Source: Panicum virgatum
Lineage: Eukaryota > Streptophyta > Magnoliopsida > Poales > Poaceae
DNA length: 64,000 nucleotides
Assembly (NCBI RefSeq): GCF_016808335.1
Contig: NC_053149.1
Location: 21,818,451 to 21,882,450 of the forward strand
Reading direction: 5' to 3'
Shown here: one piece after another, positions 31,781 through 43,700 of the stretch
Numbering within the stretch: position 1 is the first letter of the stretch
Layout: each line of letters begins with the position of its first letter
Notes under the pieces: generated by a model
What the model saw: only the letters and a program-made list of their open reading frames with translations
What the model was told of the DNA's origin: nothing
Databases searched by the model: none
Translations under genes and position numbers: made by a program

Positions 31781-34700
31781 TAATAAAAAAGGCAGATATG
31801 TACCTATTTTCCCGCAACCAAGAACAGGCACGTCAAGGGTGGCCCTGTAAGAGTAGCTGCCCCACAACGCACAGCTAAGATTTGGCACATAACCTCTAGA
31901 AAGGATACAGACACTAGCACAAAGAGTCCGATAATAAAAAATCTGCAGAGAAACAATAATGTTATTATCAAGGCCCTGTTTTGTTCCCAGTAGACAGTAG
32001 CTATCTGCTAAACAGGTATAGATAGTGGATTAGATAGTTACTACTTGGACCAATAGCTGGAGCAAGTTAGATAATAGACACAAAATAGAACTCAACTCAA
32101 GAATATGTTTTCTACATTGTACTTCAGTGTTTTCTGTAATATGTTTTCTCCAGCTAATCTTGATCATTTATGCATTTTCAGAATCAGTCTGAATCGAAAA
32201 GGCTCACTATGGCCCTCCAGAGTGTCTAGATCAGCTTGAACAGTTGTTTAAACATGTCGCTGTTGATGGATCTAATTCTTGTATTGCTGGCCAACACTTT
32301 GGACATGAAGATTGTTTAAACATGTCGCTGTTGATGGATCTAATTCTTGTATTGCTGGCCAACACTTTGGACATGAAGAAGAACAGTGAAAGGTTCCTAG
32401 AGATGCTATGGTGCAAGTCCTAGTACAGGGAAGAACACCAAGAGTCCTATGGATCAAATGTTTGAGAGTATTCACACAATTTGGTCCAAAAGGTGATGCA
32501 AGGAGATATAATGTCTGAATCAATCAACAAAGTCATGCAATTGGATAATATACTATTAAATAATAGAGGAAAGCTAAACAGAAAGAACAAGCAAGACATC
32601 ACTTACTCTAGTGCCATATTGGGGTTGCAGATCATATTGTTGGCGTCCTGGCAGCTCAACATTAGACCAATGCCTATGCTGGGACAAGCGAAAGCCATCC
32701 CCAGCATGTTTGAAGTAAAGATGATGAACTCAGTCTGGTAAAGCATCGGTTCATCACTTGGGCCACTCCGTGTTATCCAATTCGCGAAAATGCGTGGGAT
32801 TGCAGCCACAAAGCTAATAAAGCCTCTCGTGATCGCGTCTTCGAATTTCTGGCAATGCTGCATTGCGCAAGACTTTAGATCGTACTTGACGAATAAGACC
32901 ACTCCTGAAGCTGTGCTTGCAGCACAGAAAGTCACCGCTCCAACTATCTGTACGACCAGATCGAGAAGTTAAGATTGAACAATACCCCAAAAAAAAGAGC
33001 ACCAAGAACTGGCTTTAACGTACCGTGTCGGCTAACTGTAAGGCATGAACAAACCACTTTTGAGGAGCGTCTTTGTTCTTTATCACCATCAGGTCCAGAT
33101 CTGCTACTAGCATACTAAAGGACCACAATGCCGGTACCCCGGCTGCCACGGCTAGCAAACTGCAGCACACAGATGAATTTTACCAACAAATTAAATACAC
33201 CAAAAATATATATAACACTGTAGAAACGAAGGCAACAGATCATCGCTGAGGCGCTCTCTCCATTGCTCAACCAAATCCAACGGCCACTGCTCAGTGTATA
33301 GTAAACAATCTCGTTCAGCCCGTATGCTTGTTTTTTCTCATAATCATGGTAACTAAGAAATTTCTAGCCGCGGTTCAGCATGGTTGTGATTGGTTTGCTG
33401 ACCCTTTACCGACGCATATTATCTGGAAATACTATGCTGAACCGCAGCTAGAAATACTTAACACCCTTTACCTACGCATGCTCTGCTTTGGTGAGTTTTT
33501 GCCTCAACCTCTCGTGCATATGTGGATTGAAATGTTGGATTTCAGTCTGGTTGTTAATGATTGGTATGTTGGATTGCCCGTCGCGCTCTATGGGCACCCC
33601 CCGCGGGACACTCCACTCCACCGCCGTCCACTTCTCCTCCGGATTCGGCGGTACTCCTCCTCGATCCCCGACAGTCAGAGCGCGCGAGGCCCCTGCCCGG
33701 CGGCCCACGCGGCTCCAACGGCGCAAGCGCATCCCCAGCGGCCTGTGCAGGCATGCGTCCCGCCCCAGCGCGGCGAACCTCGTAACCCCGACCATGCCTG
33801 GCCACGATAGGTGAGTCCGTCCTCGGCGGACCACTAACACGCCATGGCGTCGCGTGCGAGCCCCGTACCCGGCTCCGGCGAGGCACGAATCCCGCATCTG
33901 GCCCGAATCCGGCGAGGCTCCACGAGCGAATGGTAGCTCCACCACTACGCCAGACCTCTACTCCATCGTGGGCCTCTGCTCTGCTCGGGAAGGAAGGACG
34001 GTCGGCGAAGGTCAAGGTTGTGACACCCTAGGTGTCTGCACAGTAGTTGTATATCTATTGTGTGCATCATGTGCTTGAATTGCTTGAAAAAGGATCTTTT
34101 TGTAAATATAAAGGTTATATGTATAATTATGATTTTATGCAAGGTCCTTTCTGCAGTTATATTTGAATAGGTGGTGAAATTATAGCTTTTGTGGAGGGTG
34201 TTTTTGCAAAATTCAGTGCATTTATTACATGGCAGCAAGTTTTGCTTTTAAGTCTAAGTTTAAAGTGGTTTTGTATTGAAAAAGACAAAATTCCTGGAAT
34301 TCAAAATCCTTTCCATGTTTTCAAAATTAGCTCTTGAATCTTTGATCAAATAAATTTCTGCACAACATCAAAGTTGTAGATCTTGAAAAATTGAACAACT
34401 TTCATGTTGGGCACTTTTTCATTTGAGCCCTATTTTAAAAGTTATCTCTGCTTTACAGTTTGGTCCCTGGAAATTTCAGAAATTATGTTTGGGTCCTTTT
34501 CCCCTTCCTCCAGCTCCTCTGCTCTGTTCTCGCCGCCGCTGTGCAGAGCACCGCCGCCGGCACCGTGGAGAGCCAGCCCGGCCACATCCTGCTTCGCATT
34601 GGTGCCCACGCGTCACTCCGGAGCTCCTCCACCGCCTATTGCCTCGCGCTGGAGCCTCCCCTGCCGTGCCACGCACCCCGCCGAGCCCAGAACCGTCCGC

Positions 34701-37700
34701 ACGGCCGCCACCTCGCCGTCGCGGTGGCGAGCTCGCTACAGAGGCCGCCGCCCCCTCCTAGCGCGCGCACAAGCCTTACAAGAACCCCAGAAAGCCATTC
34801 CTCTTTCTCTTTCGCCTTCTCCTCGCCTCCACGCCCCAGAACGCCGCCGCCGCCCCGCTCGAAACCCCGGCGAGCTCACCCCCACCGCGGAGCCGTCACC
34901 ACAGACACGCTCCAACCCTATTGCCCCCACCATTAGCCGCGCCTCGACCTCGCGCAGCTCCCCAGCCCTTTCCCCTCGCCTATTCGCCACTGGAGTCACC
35001 CCGCCGCCGTGCTCTGAGCTCGCAAGCCGCTGCTCGCCGTCGACACGCCATCTCCGGCCCTCCTCTCGAGCTCCAAAGCCGCCCAGAGGTCCGCGTTGGC
35101 CTGCTGATCTTTTTCCCCAACTCCACCCTCGCCGCCGACGCTCACCGTCACCGGATTCGGCCGGTCAACATCGCTCCCCCTCTCTGACCTTGGCTAAGGA
35201 CCTCAGGTTGGAATTTGAAAAAGCCCAGGGGGCTGTCTGCAAACCCCAAGACACATATGAATAGTGCCTTCAGGGACTTGTTTGTTATGATTTGCTGTGA
35301 ACTTTGAAATTCTGTATAAATTCATAGGAAATTCGTAAAATAACAAATCTTGATGTTTTGGAATCCTCTTGAAGAGATCTATGCAGTAGAATCATAATAT
35401 GTTAGGAATTAGTTGCAAGGTTTTGCTGAAAAGTTTAATTTGTGTTACTAGTGCATAAATATTAGTTGATTTTATCTTTTTCTTAACTACTGTTTGAAGC
35501 CTTGTCTTGCAATGAAATTTTTATGGTGAATTACTCATGTGAATATAGTGTTTCTATAAAAATTTCGTGCTCAGTTCTCATGTGTAGCTATTTCTTTGAA
35601 TTAATGTTTGTTTAGTAGACTTTAATTATGGTAAATAGTTTCTTTTCATGATAAATTATGAAAATATTCTTGAGTGTTCCTCCTGAGTAACTTAACTTTT
35701 CCATGAAGTTTGAGCATCAGTTCATGAATATAACAGGAGGTAAAAATGATTCTTGCTAAACTGATGTCTGTTTTGTTTATTTTCTCAGAATTAATTCTGT
35801 ATATATAAAATCATGAAAAAGTCATAGTAGCTTTTTCATCTCTGTTTCAACCTCTTTTAAATTTTGAGCTTCTGCTTTGCTCTAGTTTGACCTGTGTAAT
35901 TCAAGCTTATTCTAGATGTTATCTGAGTAAATGATTTGTTGTGAATGAATGGCTACATGTTTTGGCATGATTTTTACAGGATAGCTTCCTTTGTTCATGT
36001 TCTATTTAGTGTAATTTTTACAGAATTTATTACTGTTTGTACTCGATGTCGTTGATTTATTAGCAAACCATGTCTTGCTTGTCATAAGAAACCACCCCCA
36101 CTTGTTTATGAAGTAGTCAACTTCATTTGTGCTGTTGATCATGATGCCTTGTGTAGTTAGATTTGTTTGTTAGCTACTCTATAAATGATTGCACATGTGT
36201 TATGAATGTTTTCCAGTTGTTAGCCTATAACTTTATCATGATATGAGTGTGTTTATAATGTCACCTCTTGCATCTCATATAGATACGACTGCTTTGACGG
36301 ACGGGACGTACGAGTTGATCCCGAAATCTGATGGAGGTGATCCAGAAGTCCAGGTGAACGCAGCTGAACTAACTGAAGCCCCGAACCAAAGTTCGGAAGA
36401 GCCCCAGTCTGTGTTAACTAGCGACTACCGAGAAGGCAAGCCCCGGACATAACCTAGTTTTCAAATTATGCACTTTACTATTATTTACTTGTGCATTTAC
36501 ATTTCTTAGGAGTTGAATTGAAACCCTAGATGCATGATCTTAGAAACCCTTTGTACTGAACACTAGACTTGAGTTCGAATACTTGCTATGCTTTTAGAAC
36601 CAGTAAAAGTCGGGTGATTGCCTGTCACTCGCGAGCTTTATAGGAGTTACTTGTTTTACTTACTGCTATAACCATAAGGACCACGAACGGACTTGTTGAA
36701 GTTCGTCTGTGTTGACAAAATTGATAAGGTCGTGGTGTGTGGTAGTGGTGGTTAAGTTTTTGAAGGTTCTAGCCACATGCCGTAAATATGGTACGCGGTA
36801 AACCTAGTAACCGATTGGACCAGGGAGTGGACATTACCTCTCACTCTCTTTTAGATTAGGTTGTTTATTTATGTTTATGTTGATCAACACCACGGCTATA
36901 AGGGAGGAAGTTGGTGCCCTGTAGTCAGGGAGAGTGACTCTGTCCACAAGCCGGAAAGAAAGGCAAACGGTTGTTTGGGAACGACCCGACGGTGTTCCAG
37001 ACATGTGTGTTAGGTTTACCTTGCAAGGTTGAAATTCGATTCGAATCGTCTGCTTCCCACAGTTTGGGACTTGCTTGATCCTTTTGCCACACAGAGTAAT
37101 AAGAGCAACCTTATTATTATTAATCTTGATGTTTGCTTAAAGCTTTACCATGGTTGAATTAGATTAGTTGCTTACATAGAATGGTTAATCAACTAGAATA
37201 TGGAAAGCTAAAATATGACCTTAAGGACCTACTCTTTATTGCTTTTCAGCAAAGGAAACCAGAGCCTTTCAGAATCCTGCATAGTCTAGCTAAAGTGGGT
37301 TTAGTAGACCCGTTGACGGTTAAGTCTTGCTGAGTATTAGAATACTCAGCCTTGCTGTTGAACCCTTTTTCAGGTATGAGTTTTGAGGATCAGGTTGCTA
37401 GTTTGACTTGGCCCTGCGCTTTACCTCCTGGCTGGTCTGTAGAATGGGATCCGTCTTCGACCGGCAATGAGCCTGACGAGTGATACCTTGCTTGGGCTAG
37501 CTCGGTATGCTTTGCCACGTGTTGTAGATATCGTGTTTTACTTTTCCGCTGCTTTTGAACTCTGAAGTTAAACTTATGGTTTGTATAACTGTTTCTTTTT
37601 AAGTTTGGTTCTGTAATAAGTACTTTGAACTGGTTTGTAATAACTACTATGCCTGTGATGTAAAAGTTGTGGTTGTAATACCTCTTGGACTCGCCCTCAT

Positions 37701-40700
37701 GTGGGGTATGCTTGTTCAATCCAAAACCGGTGGTTGTATCGGGACGTTACTCGACAGACCAAGGATTGTTCCGTTTGAAGTGCGTTTGAGCCGGTGTTGC
37801 CTTTATGGTGATAGCCAGCGCACTTGAGCCGGAATAATTCAGGTGGTTCTGCCACAGCTGGTATCAGAGCTGCAAGCATACACCGGAGGTGTTGGAACCT
37901 TAAAAATTGGTTTTCTTATAAAATTTGGTCAACATGGTTTTTCTTAAAACTGCGTTGGATTTCATTAAGGGTTGTGCCTAGAACGTAAATCCCTAGGGGA
38001 GTTTACGGGAGTTTCTAGGTGGCTATTGTGTATGGTTTATTTATTCTGACTTCCAGCACTTTACTTTTTGTCAAACCATACTCACAAGCAACCCTTAATT
38101 TCTGTAACGACGCACCTACACTCAGGTAAGAAGGTAAGGATCCTCAGTCAGCTGAGGGAGTCTGACCTTCCCGTCGTCGATGCGAGCCGAACGCTGCCCT
38201 CAAGTAGTGGCTTACTTGAGGTGCTCCCAATATACCAACTATCAGTTGGCTATATTGGAAGTAAAGTGTACTCAGTCAGCTGAGGGAGTCTGACCTTCCC
38301 GTCAGCGATGCGAACCAAACGCTGCGCTCGAGCAGTGGCCTACTTGAGCTGCCAATATACCGACCATCGATCGAGTATATTGGGAGTAAAGGGACTTGTG
38401 AATACACTATCTCGGTAGTGTATGTTAACGTTGGCCATACAGCGGAAATTGTATGGCTGCCGCTTCTATAGTGAGCGGTACTGTATGGGGATGCTTTCAT
38501 GAGTGCTGGCATGAAAGGTTCATTGGATATATATATGTTCTGTCAATTTTCTGCAGGTACACTAACCACGATTCGATAAGTTAAGAACGGTTAGAATGTA
38601 TCGATTAGCTATATAGTGAGAGCTGTATTTATGTATGCCACCGTGCTGACCACGTAAGCCCAACGATAGTTGGCGATTGTTTATCTTATGAGAACGGTTA
38701 GGACGTGCATGCATATTTGGTTGATGTTTGAATTGCTCCCTAGAAATTGAAGATGTTACATGAGCTTTTAAGGAATTTCTAGTATGAATCCTTCTAGATA
38801 TGTGTTAGTGTGTTTGAACCATGAGTTGAGTTAAATTTTGACTATAGAAGCATGCTTGTTAAATGCTTAGACTTTCTTGGATGAAAAAGATGGTTTTGAG
38901 TCATGCCTTCATCCTAAGCCCCATCTTGTTGTTATAAGGATCTTTTTATTTCTTAGAATCTCAAATGATGAACCAGTACCGATTGTGGTTTATTATTTTC
39001 TGAGTTTGGAACCATATCATCTTTTGATTTAGAATCACTTTTGCTTTACCTGCAGTCTTCTTAAAGCTTTATTTGAGAAGTCTTGAGATAATCGTATTAC
39101 TCACATTTGAATCCTTTTTGATTCAGATGGCGGCTTGTCCACATATCTTTTGGGATGAGGAGGGAAATGCTCATACCGACTGTCTGTACTGGGAGGGTTT
39201 TCCGAGGATTCTTTGGGATTCACTTCGTATCTTCCACTACCCAGATCCACCCCAGTACACGGGACTGCCAGTTTTCTGAGGATGGAATTCAGAAGAATAG
39301 TGTTACGATGACCATTCCTCAGCACCCTACCTTGGAGTGGCCACCGATTGAGATTGAGGTGATTGGGTACCGTCTTGTTGATGCTTTTGAGACAGTAGCT
39401 CTCAAAGGTATCACTACTTTTTGTGAGCACCATCCTGAGGAGGTAGCTGCGTATCCTATTGGTTTGTTTCCAGCAGTCAGTGCTGGCGATGCAGAGTGGC
39501 AGTTCAGGATCACACACTTCGGGCACTTAGTTGGAGATGTAGCTGAGGAGACTATTGAGGAAGTAGTCAGATATATGAATGCCCAGTCTCATTATCAGAG
39601 TCTTCTGCGGCATCAGATGGACCAGGTGATAGACTTAGCTCAGACCTTCCAGCAAGGCCTTCGTTTGAGAGATACTCAGGTCCAGGGACTTTAGGATGCT
39701 GTTGCAGGAAGGGATCATGTTATTGCACAGTTTGAGCATCAGGCTTTGGAGCATGGTGCTGAGATAGTGCAGCGTGATATAGTGATCGGTTTTCTTCAGG
39801 GGCAGGTGAATGAGCTTCAAGCAGATTGGGCTGATGCTTTAGCCCATATTGGTGTGCTCCAGGAGCAACTAGATGCTCCAGCCGAGCCTGCAGCAGCAGA
39901 TGAGGACCCCGAGGAGGTTGAGGGAGTTTCTGATTTAGATTCAGAGCACGCACTTGCTGAGCCTAACCCTCAGCCGGACGACTCTTCTTCCGGCAGTGCC
40001 TCTTCTGTGGGCAACCTCGACGACTTCTAGGCGCCTTAGACTTGTCCTAGATAATTTGTGTTTTCTCTTGTTGTAGCATATGTACATAGGGAAGATAATG
40101 TTGTAAAATAGCCCTAGGGAGGAGTACCACTTGTTGTAACATATGTGGTAAGGGTGTGTGATGCTAGGTTGTAAGAAACAGGCTATTTTGGATGTAATAT
40201 AAGTAGCGACCACCAGTTTGGAAACTATGATCTTCCTACTTGTCAAATCCTTTCATTTGTGCACTCCTTGGCTGTTTGATGGATACTCATTTTGTGACTT
40301 GTGTGTTCATCAAAATTTTAGCCTATGGATTCTGTGAGGCTGTATTTGCAGTTCAATCATTATTCTAATCTCTGTTGATTAGCAGCATAGCATAGAACAA
40401 TAAAAAGTGAGTTGTTAGATTATCTTCTTTACCACTTTGCTCTCAGCGTTGAGTGTCACTACGATGGAGCATGAAGTTATCTAACAGCTGACCATTTCTA
40501 AGCTATGTTGATTGAACAAATATGTGTTATGCATATTTTGATATACTGCAATTGGTTATGTGCTGCTGATTTTATTTTAAGATCCAATGTATGATTATTG
40601 CACATACCATTGATATTGGGAGCAAGAATATTGTATCTAATGGATATCTTCCATAATTACAGATGGTTGGTCATACTCGTGGAACGCCTAATGGCTTCAC

Positions 40701-43700
40701 CCGTGAAGCTGGCAGTGGATCTCAGCAGCCACCGCCACCCCCGTCAAATCTGGCCGAGCTAATGGCCATGCAAACTGAGTTACTTCGTCAGCTGGTGCAA
40801 GTGCAGCAGAATCAGCCACGCCAGCAGCATGAAGGACGTGATGCACAACCAGTGGGTTACCAGGAATTCTTTGGTACCCAACCTCCACTATTTAGCAAGG
40901 CTGATGAACCACTGAATGCTGATGCTTGGCTTCGCACTATTGAGTCCAAGTTTGGTTTGCTGGCAGTACCTTGTGCTGATGCAAACAAAGCTCACTTTGC
41001 CGCCCAGCAGCTTCGTGGCACCACACGTATATGGTGGGATAATTATTGTGCAATGCAGCCTGCTGGACATGTCATCTCTTGGGAGGAATTCCGGAATGCC
41101 TTCAGGACGCATCATATTCCTGAGGGATTAATTGAAAGGAAGCTGAATGAGTTCTTGGCTCTGAATCAGGGAACCCGCACTGTTCTCCAATATGCACAGA
41201 CCTTCAATCACCTGTGCCAGTATGCGGGCCATCATGCTGATACTGATGCCAAGAAGCGAGATCACTTTCGTCGTGGCCTCACTACCAAGCTCAAAGAACG
41301 CCTGAACCTTGTTCAGCCCAACACTTACAATGAGCTGGTTAATCTGGCCATTACTCAAGAGGACTGTATTGCTGCACATCGTACTAAGAAGAAGCGGAAG
41401 GCACCAACGGGACCCTTGAGTGCTCAGCCACTGAGGTATCGTCTGGTGCAGAATACTCCACCAAAACCTCCACAGAGAAATGCCCCCAATGGGCAGGTTT
41501 GTTTTTAGGCCGCCTCGGCAGCAGGGAGGATTCAGACCTCCAATGCTTCAGCAGCAGCAGCAGCAGTCTGGCCAAAGGCCAAATGCCCCACAGTTCAATC
41601 GTGGAAATGGGGATAATCGATGTTTCAACTGCGGCAGTACTTCCCACTTTGCCAAGAATTGTCCACATCCCAAAAAGAATTATCCAGGGCAGAATTCTAA
41701 CCAGAACAATAACAACAAGGGCAAGGGCAAGAGGCAAACAGTGCAAGTTCAGCAGGGGCGAATTAATTTCACTACTCTTGCTGACCTTCCCGAAGGAGCA
41801 CCAGTCATGTCGGGTACATTCTCTATCCACAATAAACCCGCAGTTATACTATTTGATTCTGGTGCAACTCATAGTTTTATAAGTGCCAAATTTGGAGAAA
41901 GGTTAGGATTGGATTTTTGCCATGTCAAGAAATCTTACATGATAGCAACTCCTGGTGGGAAGATTTCTTCCAATCAAATTATTAGACAAGTACCAATTCA
42001 GTTGGGTAGTAAATTGATAAAGACAGATTTGATTTTGTTGAACTTAGAAGGCATGGATGTTATCCTAGGCATGAATTGGATGACCACACATAAAGTACTG
42101 TTATATATTTCTTCCCGAGCTGTCGAGATAGATTCACCTTATCAAGGAGCCACCATACTCTATTTGCCACAACGAGAGTACTTCAATTCTTGTGCCTATG
42201 CCATAAAAGACCTTAAGTTTGAAAACATCCCTGTTATGTTTGAGTATGCGGATGTATTTCCAGATGACTTGCCTGGAATGTCCCCTGATAGAGATATTGA
42301 ATTTGTTATCGAGCTTCAACACGGTACTGCACCTATTTCTAAAATGTCGTACCGTATGCCTCCAAATGAGTTAGCAGAATTGAAAATCCAACTTCAAGAT
42401 CTTCTTGACAAGGGTTTTATCCGTCCAAGTTCTTCACCATGGGGATGTCCAGCCCTGTTTGTGAAGAAGAAGGACAACAGTTTGAGGCTATGTGTTGATT
42501 ATCGACCACTCAATGCGGTTACTATTAAAAACAAGTATCCTCTTCCCCGCATTGATATCATGTTTGATCAATTAGCTGGAGCTAAAGTATTATCTAAGAT
42601 TGATCTTCGTTCGGGCTACCACCAAATAAAGATCAGGCCCTGTGATATCCCAAAAACCGCATTCTCAACCAGATATGGACTTTATGAATATCTGGTTATG
42701 TCTTTTGGTCTTACCAATGCCCCAGCATATTTTATGTACCTGATGAATTCAGTCTTCATGCCGGAGCTGGATAAATTCGTCATGGTATTCATTGACGATA
42801 TTTTGATCTACTCCAAGAATGAAGAAGATCACGCTCAGCATTTGCGCATCGTTCTTCAACGATTGCGAGATCATCATCTTTATGCCAAATTCTCCAAGTG
42901 TGAATTTTGGCTGGATAGTGTGAAATTTTTGGGTCACACCATCTCTAGTGAGGGAATATCGGTTGATCCAACTAAAGTTCAAGAAGTGATGGATTGGGAA
43001 TCTCCTACTTCAGTCCATCAGATTCGCAGTTTTCTTGGTTTAGCTGGATACTATCGTCGATTCATTCCTGATTTCTCTAGAATAGCAAAGCCTATGACAG
43101 AGATGTTAAAGAAAGGAGTGAAATTTGTTTGGAATGACAAATGTGAAGAAGCCTTCCAAACTCTCAAAGCACGACTCACTACTGCTCCAGTGCTGGCTAC
43201 ACCGGACAATACCAAACCTTTTGATGTTTATTGTGATGCTTCTGGTACGGGACTTGGTTGTGTGCTTATGCAAGACAACCGAGTTATTGCTTATGCATCA
43301 AGAGCTCTCCGGAATCATGAGATGAATTATCCAACACATGATCTGGAGTTAGCAGCTATCATTCACGCTCTTAAGCTTTGGAGACACCATCTTATGGGAA
43401 CTCATTGTAATATCTACACTGACCATAAGAGTCTCAAGTATATCTTCACCCAAGCTGATCTCAACATGAGACAGAGACGCTGGCTAGAGTTGATTAAGGA
43501 CTATGATTTAGAAGTTCACTATCATCCAGGAAAGGCCAATGTGGTTGCGGATGCACTCAGCCGCAAGTCACAATGCTATTGTCTATCTATAGAACCATTC
43601 AAGGAAACTCTATGCCAGGAAATGATGAAACTAAACTTGGAAATGGTACCTCAAGGAAGTTTGAACATATATCTATTGAGCCTACACTTCATGATTGTAA

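Larger units (their letters stand above)
34019..37856 (+). repeat. Tekay-type 5' LTR, 3838 bp
   Basis: Starts TGTGACACCC, ends GTTCTGCCACA. Parts: AT-rich start with inverted repeat AAAGTTGT..ACAACTTT (34370-34402); GC-rich block 34490-35190; AT-rich intron-like stretch 35270-36282; exon-like segments 36283-36435 and 37374-37483. The long frame 34404-35264 in the GC-rich block is not conserved in the 3' LTR because of out-of-frame indels, so I do not call it a gene. Confidence 0.93.

Noticed and set aside
34404..35264. 286-codon frame in the GC-rich block of the Tekay 5' LTR
   Set aside because: The matching region of the 3' LTR (49409 onward) is shifted by out-of-frame indels and ends after 176 codons; overlapping frames on both strands point to GC bias rather than coding.
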